Assembly: GCF_044751345.1 (NCBI RefSeq)
Contig: NZ_JBIWXY010000001.1
Location: 1,054,001-1,118,000 of the forward strand
Direction of reading: 5' to 3'
Length of the DNA stretch: 64,000 bases
Origin: Methylobacillus methanolivorans
GTDB lineage: Bacteria; Pseudomonadota; Gammaproteobacteria; Burkholderiales; Methylophilaceae
Part shown: piece after piece, positions 7,819 through 15,875 of the stretch
Layout: each line of letters opens with the position of its first letter
How positions within the stretch are numbered: the first letter of the stretch is position 1
The notes under the pieces: model-generated
The model's database searches: none
What the model was told of the DNA's origin: nothing
The model's input: only the letters and a program-made list of their open reading frames with translations
Made by a program: the position numbers and the translations under genes

Positions 7819-9492
7819 TTAGTCATCAGACTTGACTGGCTTGGCAGGACCCGCCAGCCACTCACGCCCCTTGAGCATGGCTTTCCAGTATACGGGCGGC
7901 AATATTCTCTCTTTCAGCCACCAGGCCAAGCGTGATGGTCGCTGCCCATTGATGAACCAGCGCGGGAAGCTGGGCAACAACTTGCCGCCATAGCCGAATT
8001 CCGCCAGCACGATCTTGCCCCGCTCCACTGTCAATGGGCATGAACCATAGCCATCATAGATAGCTTGCATCTCTTTCCCGGCCAATGCGGCGATCACATT
8101 CTCGGCCACTACCGGGGCCTGCTTGCGTGCCGCGGCTGCGGTCTTCGCATTCGGGGCATTGGTCACATCACCCAATGCAAAGAGGTTGGCATATTGCTTG
8201 TGCCGCAAGGTGTATTGATCCACATCCACCCAGCCAGCAGCATCCACCAGGGGGCTGGCCCGGACGAAATCTGGCGCTTGCTGTGGTGGCACCACGTGCA
8301 GCATGTCGAATTCCGTTTCAACAGTACGCTGAGCTCCATCGGCCTCTGTCACGGCAAACCAGGCACGCTTAGCTCTGCCATCGACCTTGGTCAAGCGATG
8401 GCCAAAATGCAGATGTGCATCGTAGCGCTGCACATACTCCATCAACGCAGGCACATACTCTTTCACCCCAAACAGCACGGGGCCGCTGTTGTAGAAGTCG
8501 ATCTGGATATTGGATAAATGCCCGCTACGTCGCCAATGATCTGCCGATAGATACATGGCCTTTTGCGGTGCACCGGCGCACTTAATAGGCATGGGTGGCT
8601 GGGTGAATACCGCCTTGCCGCGCTGCATCTGGCTCACCAGTTGCCAAGTGTAGGGAGCGAGATCGTAGCGATAGTTGGATGTCACGCCGTTTTCGCCCAA
8701 GGTATCCACCAGCCCCTCGATACCATGCCAATTGAGCTTGATGCCAGGGCACACCACCAATACGTCATAACTCAGCGGCTTGCAGCCTTCCAGCAAGAGG
8801 CGGTTATGATTCGGTTCAAATGCGGCGACTGCCGCCTTGATCCACTTCACCTGGGCAGGAATCACCGACGCCATGGTCCTCACCGTGGTTTCTGGGCGGA
8901 AAACACCACCGCCGACCATGGTCCAGCCGGGTTGATAATAGTGAATCTCTGCTGGGTCTATGATGGCAATATCCAGACCAGGGTCACGTGCCAGCAAGCT
9001 CGATGCCGTGGCAATACCAGCCGCCCCCGCCCCCACGATCACGATTTGGTGATGACTGATATTCGCTGGAATTTCGCTTCCACCCGCCAGCCGGTAAGTT
9101 AACCCGCTTAAGTCATAACCGGCAGCTTTTGCGCTGGCAAGCACCGTTTGCAGCCCCAGCATGGGAGCCTGGCTCAAGCCCCACAACGTCACGGCCCGCA
9201 TGCCAGAACGGCAATACGCCAACACGGGTTTCGCCATGCTGGAGTGAGCCTGGGAAAACGCCTGCACATCCTCGTCCGATACCTTGCCGCTTTCGACAGG
9301 CAAATACCGCATCTCAATACCTGCCTGCTTTGCCAGGGCATCCAGTTCAGTAAATGTCGGCTGATCTGCCCCCTCGCCATCTGGCCGATGGCACAAGATA
9401 GTCTTGAACCCCGCCGCTGCCAGCGACTCGATATCTTGGGGGAAAATTTGCCCGCTCACGCTGAGGCCTGCTGCTATTTTTTCTATTTTCAT
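7819..9492 (-). CDS. Beta-lactamase-hydrolase-like phosphatase domain fused to sulfide:quinone oxidoreductase
   Basis: A 557-residue fusion. Residues 1-110 are a DUF442/BLH domain (TIGR01244-like) with the Cys-loop YCRSGMR (Cys94), resembling protein-tyrosine-phosphatase or rhodanese active sites. From about residue 148 a flavoprotein begins with the FAD-binding VIVGAGAAG. Cysteines occur in VVCPGIKLNW, in IKCAGAPQKAM and in the C-terminal GSCPLTVERGKIVLAEF, the last resembling type II (eukaryote-like) SQR. The SQR part should oxidise sulfide to persulfide and reduce quinone; the N-terminal domain may move sulfane sulfur (inference). It lies between the persulfide dioxygenase and DUF2892 genes. 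Confidence 0.9.
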   Translation of the reverse strand: MKIEKIAAGLSVSGQIFPQDIESLAAAGFKTILCHRPDGEGADQPTFTELDALAKQAGIEMRYLPVESGKVSDEDVQAFSQAHSSMAKPVLAYCRSGMRAVTLWGLSQAPMLGLQTVLASAKAAGYDLSGLTYRLAGGSEIPANISHHQIVIVGAGAAGIATASSLLARDPGLDIAIIDPAEIHYYQPGWTMVGGGVFRPETTVRTMASVIPAQVKWIKAAVAAFEPNHNRLLLEGCKPLSYDVLVVCPGIKLNWHGIEGLVDTLGENGVTSNYRYDLAPYTWQLVSQMQRGKAVFTQPPMPIKCAGAPQKAMYLSADHWRRSGHLSNIQIDFYNSGPVLFGVKEYVPALMEYVQRYDAHLHFGHRLTKVDGRAKRAWFAVTEADGAQRTVETEFDMLHVVPPQQAPDFVRASPLVDAAGWVDVDQYTLRHKQYANLFALGDVTNAPNAKTAAAARKQAPVVAENVIAALAGKEMQAIYDGYGSCPLTVERGKIVLAEFGYGGKLLPSFPRWFINGQRPSRLAWWLKERILPPVYWKAMLKGREWLAGPAKPVKSDD

Positions 9493-9535
9493 ACACGCTC
9501 TAATGGGTTCAATCGATCAACAATCGCCTTGTTAA

Positions 9536-10222
9536 TCAGGATAAACGCCCGCATGCCTGGTTGGCAGGCAAGGCCACATCAATCTTCTTGGGGTAAGCCA
9601 GCTTGAGCTCGGACATCAAGACAATGAAGTCCTCACGGCTACGACCACCTCCTAGGCGCTGATTGTGCAGGCGCTCGTGCCCCACTGTCGAGTACAACCT
9701 GCCATGATAATCGTGGCCGGGATAGACCTTGGTATCATCCGGCAGGCTGAAAATTTGCCGCTGTATGCTGTCGTAAAGCTGCCCAGGATTACCCATCTGG
9801 AAATCAGTGCGGCCACAACCATCAATCAGCAAGGCATCTCCGGTGAACACCTTGTCAGCACACACATAACTGACGCAGCCATTGGTATGCCCTGGTGTAT
9901 GGCGCACCTCAATATCCAGTGTCCCCACGATCAGGTGCACACCATCCGTCACCAACAGGTCACCACACATCGCGCCAGCATCCCGGTGCACCACGCTCTT
10001 GCTGCCCAGCCGCTGCCGCAGTAGATCAGCGCCAGTCACATGGTCTGCATGCACGTGAGTTTCCATGGTGTATACCAGCTTGTAGCCATTGGCTTGCAAG
10101 TCGGCAATATAAGTCTCCACCTCCGATGCCACGGGATCAATCAGCACCGCCTGCCGGGTTTTCTCGCAACCTAGCAAATAGGTATAGGTTGAACTCTCCG
10201 GCTCAAAAAACTGCTTGAACAT
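9536..10222 (-). CDS. pdo: Persulfide dioxygenase (ETHE1-like MBL-fold protein)
   Basis: The 228-residue metallo-beta-lactamase-fold enzyme starts MFKQFFEPESSTYTYLLG. It has the metal motif THVHADH at 55-61, then HTPGHT and FTGDALLIDGCGRTDFQ, which mark the ETHE1/persulfide-dioxygenase group and include the Asp-Gly-Cys-Gly-Arg segment. It oxidises glutathione persulfide to sulfite using one mononuclear iron. I chose the ATG at 10222, preceded by GGAG; a TTG five codons upstream is open but less likely. It is the first gene after the sigma-54 promoter at 10259-10274. Confidence 0.93.
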   Translation of the reverse strand: MFKQFFEPESSTYTYLLGCEKTRQAVLIDPVASEVETYIADLQANGYKLVYTMETHVHADHVTGADLLRQRLGSKSVVHRDAGAMCGDLLVTDGVHLIVGTLDIEVRHTPGHTNGCVSYVCADKVFTGDALLIDGCGRTDFQMGNPGQLYDSIQRQIFSLPDDTKVYPGHDYHGRLYSTVGHERLHNQRLGGGRSREDFIVLMSELKLAYPKKIDVALPANQACGRLS

Positions 10223-10258
10223 GATATGCCGCTCCAAACGAATAGATACGATTGATTT

Positions 10259-10274
10259 AGCAAAAACAGTGCCA
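10259..10274 (-). promoter_or_regulatory. Sigma-54 (-24/-12) promoter of the sulfur operon
   Basis: The minus strand reads TGGCACTGTTTTTGCT. It matches the RpoN consensus TGGCAC-N5-TTGCT, with GG and GC at the correct spacing, and lies 37 bp before the persulfide dioxygenase ATG. The divergent gene encodes a sigma-54 activator, which strongly supports the call. Confidence 0.88.
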
Positions 10275-10325
10275 TATTCATTTGTTATTAATAATCAATG
10301 AATAAAAACATTTACCCAAAAATAA

Positions 10326-10387
10326 ATGTTTCATAAATATTAAAATGAAACATATCAGATATGTTTCATGATATAAAAATGAAACAC
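10326..10387. promoter_or_regulatory. Array of four alternating TGTTTCA/TGAAACA sites (probable activator operators)
   Basis: ATGTTTCAT (10326-10334), ATGAAACAT (10345-10353), ATGTTTCAT (10361-10369) and ATGAAACAC (10379-10387) alternate in orientation. They form two dyads with 10- and 9-nt gaps, and the middle pair forms a perfect 25-bp palindrome around A10357. The array sits about 50-115 bp upstream of the -24 element, a usual position for an enhancer-type activator, and just before the regulator gene, so autoregulation is also possible. Another TGAAACA begins at 10393. Confidence 0.75.
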
Positions 10388-10409
10388 TATCTTGAAACAC
10401 CCTATTATT

Positions 10410-11714
10410 ATGTCTACGCCACTTGCAGCGCAAATCGCCCAACTCATGCCAGATGCCGCAGTGATTACGGTCAACCGCGATTGCAGCGTTCAATACTGGA
10501 GCCCAGGTGCCGAAAAACTGCTGGGCTTCCCGGCAGAAGATGTCATGAATCAAGCTGGCTTATACGGCGAGCATTGCGACAGCTGCCAGGCAGCTTATGA
10601 AGTCACGGCGAATGACAAACCAGAAGGCCGCATCCTTACCTTACACACTGCTGGCGGCCAGCCACGTGTGGTCAAGAAATACACCATGCCGTTGTTTGAT
10701 ACTGAGGGGCGATTCGATGGTGGCATTGCCGTGCTGATCGCCTATCCTTCCATGCCAACCGTGGAAACAGCCTTTCCTGTGCCCGGTAAGCCTTATCACG
10801 GCATGATTAGCCATGATCCACTCATGCAAAATGTCTTCGCCATGATCAGCCGCGTCGCGCAGACTGACCTGCCCGTATTGGTACGCGGTGAATCCGGCAC
10901 CGGCAAGGAATTGGTCGCACGCGCTATCCACGAAGAAAGCGCACGCAAGGGCCAGGCTTTCGTTGCTATTAACTGTGCAGCGCTCAACCCCAACATCCTG
11001 GAAAGTGAATTATTTGGGCACGCCAAGGGCGCATTCACCGGCGCGATACGCCAGCACATTGGCGTCTTCGAGCAGGCCCGCGGCGGCACACTCTTTCTGG
11101 ATGAAATTGCAGAAATCCCGCTAGACCTGCAAGCCAAGCTGTTACGCGTGCTCGAAACAGGAGAGTTCACCCCGCTGGGTGGCGAGCGCAGGCTCATTGC
11201 CGATGTACGCATTATTACCGCGACACATCGGGCATTGCGCGAGGAGGCAAAATCCGGGCGCTTCCGCCACGATCTGCTTTACCGCCTACGTGTCATCCCG
11301 ATCTTCCTGCCACCTTTGCGTGAGCGTCGGCATGACATCCCTTTGCTGGCCAAGCATCTGCTGCAAGAACAAGCCCACGGAGCTGCCAGCCCACAGATCA
11401 ATCACGAAGCCATGCAGCAGCTAATGCAATATGACTGGCCGGGTAATGTGAGGGAGCTACGCAATGTGCTGAGTTATGCCTGGCTGATGGCAAACAACAG
11501 CGTGATAGAGCTGCAACACCTGCCTAGCGAATTCATGCACACAGAAGCAGCCAGCCATATCCAGCACACAACTTCAGCCAGCAAGCGTCGCCAGTGGGAT
11601 GTAGACGAAATCCAGGCCGTGATTGCCCGCCATCATGGCAACCTCACGCAAGCGGCCCAGACCTTGGGTATCAGCCGTACCACTTTATGGCGCAAGCTGA
11701 AAAACGCTGGCTAA
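10410..11714 (+). CDS. fisR: Sigma-54-dependent activator, FisR-like (sulfane-sulfur response)
   Basis: A 434-residue enhancer-binding protein: N-terminal PAS-like sensor (about 1-110), AAA+ domain with Walker A GESGTGKE (about 160-167), GAFTGA sigma-54 contact loop (about 207-212), Walker B LFLDEIAEI and the downstream arginine-finger region, and a C-terminal Fis-type helix-turn-helix (LTQAAQTLGISRTTLWRKL). Three sensor cysteines occur at 25, 56 and 59, the last two as CDSC. FisR of Cupriavidus activates sqr/pdo through sensor cysteines; the divergent sqr/pdo operon and sigma-54 promoter suggest the same role here. I chose the ATG at 10410; a TTG at 10392 overlaps an operator half-site. Confidence 0.88.
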   Translation: MSTPLAAQIAQLMPDAAVITVNRDCSVQYWSPGAEKLLGFPAEDVMNQAGLYGEHCDSCQAAYEVTANDKPEGRILTLHTAGGQPRVVKKYTMPLFDTEGRFDGGIAVLIAYPSMPTVETAFPVPGKPYHGMISHDPLMQNVFAMISRVAQTDLPVLVRGESGTGKELVARAIHEESARKGQAFVAINCAALNPNILESELFGHAKGAFTGAIRQHIGVFEQARGGTLFLDEIAEIPLDLQAKLLRVLETGEFTPLGGERRLIADVRIITATHRALREEAKSGRFRHDLLYRLRVIPIFLPPLRERRHDIPLLAKHLLQEQAHGAASPQINHEAMQQLMQYDWPGNVRELRNVLSYAWLMANNSVIELQHLPSEFMHTEAASHIQHTTSASKRRQWDVDEIQAVIARHHGNLTQAAQTLGISRTTLWRKLKNAG

Positions 11715-12232
11715 TCTCCCCGTGGTGCTGGCCGTCCTGCGAATAGTTTTGCCAGCCAATCATCTACCAGGGCTTTCTCATAGCGCATGGTGTCGGCACT
11801 ATTCAAGGTGGAATTGAATTGATAGTTCAGGTCCGTCAATCGCACATCGCCCTGCTCAAGCACATTGCCTTCGGCATTTTTTAATTGATAGTTCAGCGAT
11901 ATCCTAGGGGGATAGATATGCCTGATCATGCGGATGTCATTTCCCGGCGTATTCCATGGCTCAAAACCACCTGCCATGTCGATATCCGTGATCGCGATAC
12001 TCAATTGTTCATCTTCTGCAAGATAGCTCGCCGCTTTTTTCATGATGTGCTTGCTCAACTGGTCGAGATAGCTTTGATTAGGTGGCCCATGCTCCGTGCT
12101 GGCAATATCGGTAAATCTCTCCGGCTGGATATAATCAATTTGCACGGGCTGCCTAGGCAACTCCGCTGCTAGCATGCCTATCCCTGGATACAAGAAGATA
12201 AGCAACACGGGTATATAACGAATATGTCGCAT
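11711..12232 (-). CDS. DUF3016 family exported protein
   Basis: The 173-residue protein has an N-terminal hydrophobic signal segment (about residues 5-22) followed by text typical of DUF3016: VQIDYIQPERFTDI near residue 30 and a C-terminal LNYQFNSTLNSADTMRYEKALVDDWL. The family is periplasmic and of unknown function. Its stop overlaps the end of the sigma-54 activator gene tail-to-tail by 4 bp, so there is no separate terminator between them. Confidence 0.78.
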   Translation of the reverse strand: MRHIRYIPVLLIFLYPGIGMLAAELPRQPVQIDYIQPERFTDIASTEHGPPNQSYLDQLSKHIMKKAASYLAEDEQLSIAITDIDMAGGFEPWNTPGNDIRMIRHIYPPRISLNYQLKNAEGNVLEQGDVRLTDLNYQFNSTLNSADTMRYEKALVDDWLAKLFAGRPAPRGD

Positions 12233-12339
12233 CCGATATCCTTTGTTGTGATTGCCAGACTTTAGTTTTACCTGAAAACTGCGTGTGTTTCACATGCACT
12301 ACCATAACGCCAACCAGACTTCTCCCCAAGGAATCATCG

Positions 12340-12699
12340 ATGTCCAACCATGAAAAAATCAATTATGTCGAATACCCAGCCCATGATCTAGCAGCCACCA
12401 AGACCTTTTTCCAGCAGGTATTTGGCTGGACCTTTGAGGATTTTGGCCCAGATTACATTGCGTTCAAGAACGATATCCTTGAGGGTGGTTTTTTTAGGTC
12501 AGAGTTGCGTGCAAGCACTGATCACGGCAGTGCGCTATTAGTGTTTTACAGTGAAGCGTTGGAAGCAACCCAGGCAAAAATCCAGGATGCAGGCGGCAGC
12601 ATTATCAAGCCCATCTTCTCCTTCCCCGGTGGCAGGCGCTTTCATTTTATGGAGCCAAGTGGCAATGAGTTTGCCGTATGGGCACAGCTTATTGATTGA
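12340..12699 (+). CDS. VOC family (glyoxalase/bleomycin-resistance fold) protein
   Basis: The 119-residue protein contains one VOC module: KINYVEYPAHDLAATKTFFQQVFGW at the start and FHFMEPSGNEFAVWAQ at the end, including the usual terminal metal-ligand Glu. The ATG at 12340 has AAGGA eight bases upstream. Members form dimers and act as glyoxalases, dioxygenases or binding proteins; the substrate cannot be told. It stands alone between two minus-strand genes. Confidence 0.87.
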   Translation: MSNHEKINYVEYPAHDLAATKTFFQQVFGWTFEDFGPDYIAFKNDILEGGFFRSELRASTDHGSALLVFYSEALEATQAKIQDAGGSIIKPIFSFPGGRRFHFMEPSGNEFAVWAQLID

Positions 12700-12715
12700 T
12701 AGCGGTAACAATGGA

Positions 12716-12745
12716 CAAAAAATAAGCCGCTTAAAGCGGCTTATT
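12716..12745 (-). terminator. Intrinsic terminator of acnB
   Basis: Arms AATAAGCCGC (12721-12730) and GCGGCTTATT (12736-12745) form a perfect hairpin with TTAAA between them. On the minus strand it is followed by a run of T (12716-12720). It sits between convergent genes and may partly serve the VOC gene too. Confidence 0.8.
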
Positions 12746-12762
12746 GTCAGAGAAACAGCAAT

Positions 12763-15366
12763 TTAACTTGCCACTTCAGCGATCGGGATAATCTTCTTGG
12801 CGTATTCCGGCATCTGGTCAAAATTCAAATATTTGTAGATGTTGTCAGCATTTTTGCTGAGCTTGTCACCTACGGTATCCAGATACTCTTGCTGGTTAGG
12901 GATGCGTCCCAGGCGTGCACACACGGCGGCCAGTTCGGCTGAACCAAGGTAGACGCGGGCATCCTTGCCCATGCGGTTGTCGAAGTTACGGGTGCTGGTC
13001 GAGAACACGGTGGCCTTGTCTGCCACTCGCGCCTGGTTACCCATGCACAAGGAGCAACCGGGCACTTCGGTACGGGCGCCCGCAACGCCAAAGACTGAAT
13101 AAACCCCCTCATCACGCAACTGGCTTTCGTCCATACGGGTCGGTGGCGCAATCCACAAGCGGGTTGGGATACCGCCTGCGCCTTCGAGCACCTTGGCCGC
13201 AGCACGATAGTGGCCAATGTTGGTCATGCAGCTACCGATAAAGACTTCGTCAATCTTGTCGCCCACCACCGCAGACAATGGCTTGATGTCGTCCGGGTCG
13301 TTCGGGCAAGCCACCAATGGCTCCTTGACCTCATTGAGGTCAATTTCCAGCACATAGGCATAATCAGCGTCAGCATCTGGCTGCAACAACTGCGGATCAG
13401 CCAGCCAGGCTTCCATGGCCTCGATACGACGTTGCAGGGTGCGTGCATCTTCATAGCCGTTGTCTATCATGTTCTGCATCAGCACGATATTGGACTTGAG
13501 GAACTCAATGACCGGCTCCTTGTTTAGGTGCACGGTACACCCATTGGCAGAGCGCTCAGCGGAGGCATCAGCAAACTCGAACGCCTGCTCCACCTTAAGA
13601 TCAGGCAAGCCTTCGATTTCAAGGATACGACCATTGAAGACATTCTTCTTGCCCTGCTTGCCAACAGTAAGTTCGCCCTTCTGGATGGCAGCATAAGGAA
13701 TCGCATTCACCAGGTCGCGCAAGGTAATGCCGGGCTGCATTTCGCCCTTGAAGCGCACCAGCACTGATTCCGGCATATCCAGCGGCATCGCGCCCATAGC
13801 AGCAGCAAACGCCACCAGGCCAGAACCGGCTGGGAAGGAAATACCAATCGGGAAACGGGTATGCGAATCGCCGCCAGTGCCGACGGTATCGGGCAGGATC
13901 AGGCGATTGAGCCAGGAGTGGATCACACCATCACCAGGGCGCAGACTGACGCCACCGCGGCTGGAGATGAACTCTGGCAGGCTGTGCTGCAGCTTGATGT
14001 CGACTGGCTTGGGGTAGGCTGCGGTATGGCAGAAGCTCTGCATCACCAGATCAGCCGAGAAGCCTAGGCAAGCCAGCTCTTTTAGCTCGTCGCGCGTCAT
14101 CGCGCCGGTTGTATCTTGTGAGCCGACGGTTGTGATCTTGGGTTCGCAATAAGTACCAGGGCGAACACCAGTGCCTTCAGGCAGGCCGCAAGCGCGCCCA
14201 ACCATCTTTTGCGCCAGGGTATAGCCCTTGCCAGTGTCTTCCGGCGCAATCGGCTGAATGAATAAATCAGAAGGTGGCAGCCCCAACAACTGGCGGGCAT
14301 TGTTGGTAAGGCCACGCCCTACGATCAAGGGAATACGACCACCCGCGCGCACTTCATCCGGCATGGTCAAGGGTGCAAGCTCAAAGCTGGCGATTTGCTC
14401 GCCGGCAGCGTTAAGCACCTTGCCATCATAGGGACGCACAGTAATCACGTCACCGGTGCTCATGGCGCTCACATCGCATTGAATCGGCAAGGCACCGGAG
14501 TCTTCTGCGGTATTGAAAAAGATAGGTGCGATCTTGCCGCCCAACACGACACCGGCAGTGCGCTTGTTGGGGATATAGGGAATATCGTTGCCCATGTGCC
14601 ATTGCACGGAGTTGATCGCAGACTTGCGGGAAGAGCCAGTGCCGACGACATCGCCGACATAAGCCAGGGGCAAGCCTTGAGCCTTGAGTTTTTCCAGTGT
14701 TTGCAAACCATCGGCCATCTTGTTGATGAGCATCGCCTTGGCATGCAATGGAATGTCTGGGCGTGACCATGCCTCCTGCGCGGGAGAAAGGTCATCGGTA
14801 TTGGTTTCGCCATCCACCTTGAACACCACCAGGCGCATTTCTTCCGGCAACTTGGCACGGCTGGTAAACCATTCACCAGCAGCCCAGGATTCGATCAAGG
14901 TCTTGGCATGGGTATTACCCGCCTTCATTTTTTCAGCCACGTCGTGGAAGGCATCAAACATGAGGATAGTATGAGAAAGCGCCTTGACGACGTGATCTGC
15001 CAGCGGGCTATCCAGCAAGCCTACCAAGGCCTGCACGTTGTAACCACCCAGCATGGTGCCCAGCAGCTTCACGGCATGCTCAGGGCTCAGCAATGAAGAA
15101 GTCGCCTCACCCTTGGCAATATCCGCAAGAAAAGCCGCTTTCACATAAGCAGCCTGGTCAACCCCGGCAGGAATACGATTTTCCAGCAAATTGAGCAGGA
15201 ATTGCTCTTCACCTGCAGGAGGGTTCTTCAACAACTCCACCAGCGCAGCAGTTTGCTCTGCATCCAGTGGCAAAGGGGGAAGGCCAGCAGCGGCACGTTC
15301 TTCTACATGTTTACGATAAGCAATTAGCATGGTTTTCCATTGAGTCGTGATAGCAATAGCCTGCAA
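12763..15366 (-). CDS. acnB: Bifunctional aconitate hydratase 2 / 2-methylisocitrate dehydratase
   Basis: The 867-residue enzyme interconverts citrate and isocitrate through a [4Fe-4S] cluster and is in the AcnB class by length and order: N-terminal HEAT-like helical domain, swivel domain (TNTDDLSPAQEAWSRPDIP near residue 190) and catalytic core. Cluster cysteines are visible in IGSCMTNIGHYR and in the paired GCSLCMGNQARV. GDSHTRFPIGISFPAGSG is also family-specific. A monocistronic unit is likely, with its own terminator and a 0.5-kb upstream gap. AcnB in other bacteria can bind RNA when the cluster is lost. Confidence 0.97.
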   Translation of the reverse strand: MQAIAITTQWKTMLIAYRKHVEERAAAGLPPLPLDAEQTAALVELLKNPPAGEEQFLLNLLENRIPAGVDQAAYVKAAFLADIAKGEATSSLLSPEHAVKLLGTMLGGYNVQALVGLLDSPLADHVVKALSHTILMFDAFHDVAEKMKAGNTHAKTLIESWAAGEWFTSRAKLPEEMRLVVFKVDGETNTDDLSPAQEAWSRPDIPLHAKAMLINKMADGLQTLEKLKAQGLPLAYVGDVVGTGSSRKSAINSVQWHMGNDIPYIPNKRTAGVVLGGKIAPIFFNTAEDSGALPIQCDVSAMSTGDVITVRPYDGKVLNAAGEQIASFELAPLTMPDEVRAGGRIPLIVGRGLTNNARQLLGLPPSDLFIQPIAPEDTGKGYTLAQKMVGRACGLPEGTGVRPGTYCEPKITTVGSQDTTGAMTRDELKELACLGFSADLVMQSFCHTAAYPKPVDIKLQHSLPEFISSRGGVSLRPGDGVIHSWLNRLILPDTVGTGGDSHTRFPIGISFPAGSGLVAFAAAMGAMPLDMPESVLVRFKGEMQPGITLRDLVNAIPYAAIQKGELTVGKQGKKNVFNGRILEIEGLPDLKVEQAFEFADASAERSANGCTVHLNKEPVIEFLKSNIVLMQNMIDNGYEDARTLQRRIEAMEAWLADPQLLQPDADADYAYVLEIDLNEVKEPLVACPNDPDDIKPLSAVVGDKIDEVFIGSCMTNIGHYRAAAKVLEGAGGIPTRLWIAPPTRMDESQLRDEGVYSVFGVAGARTEVPGCSLCMGNQARVADKATVFSTSTRNFDNRMGKDARVYLGSAELAAVCARLGRIPNQQEYLDTVGDKLSKNADNIYKYLNFDQMPEYAKKIIPIAEVAS

Positions 15367-15875
15367 ACCGCGTAGGTGCTGCTATATCGCACCGCTTTGA
15401 TCCATGTTAAGTAGCCCAATGGCGACCAGGATGGTTTGCATGACCTGAATAAGCGAATTATACAGTGTTGCGACTGGCTTATAAAACGTCAGCCTTTTGC
15501 TGCATGCAATGAACATGCCTGTTTTTACAGCCTTTTTACGAGAATGAATCTTGTTTGCAAAACAAACCTGAGTGCACACCTATCGCTAACGTGCCTGCTT
15601 ACGCTGCAGACTCCATTGTGATATTGGCTTAACCAACATCGCGGATCATCCCTACTGGTTTCATGACGCGAACCAGCACCAGCACTCGCACTCACGCACT
15701 GGTTTGGCGCACGCCAGGCATGCTATGCCGCATGCAAAAACCTATTGAGTGAATCCATGATTTTGTCAATCGCAGATGTCAGGTAAAATCACGTTTTTTC
15801 AACGCTGGCTGAGTTGCTTACATGGGAGCCACTCACTCTGCCCGCATTCACTTTGCCATGCAAAAAGGTTTACTG
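15367..15875. other. Divergent intergenic region acnB/purB
   Basis: About 0.5 kb without a convincing gene. It must hold the acnB promoter (minus) and the purB promoter (plus). A possible purB promoter is TTGTCA (15763-15768) and TAAAAT (15784-15789), but the 15-nt spacer is short. A 65-codon minus-strand reading frame here lacks family resemblance and good initiation signals. I see no clear operator or riboswitch. Confidence 0.5.

Noticed and set aside
15382..15579. 65-codon minus-strand frame in the acnB/purB gap
   Set aside because: No ribosome site, no family match, and it occupies the region where the acnB promoter should be.
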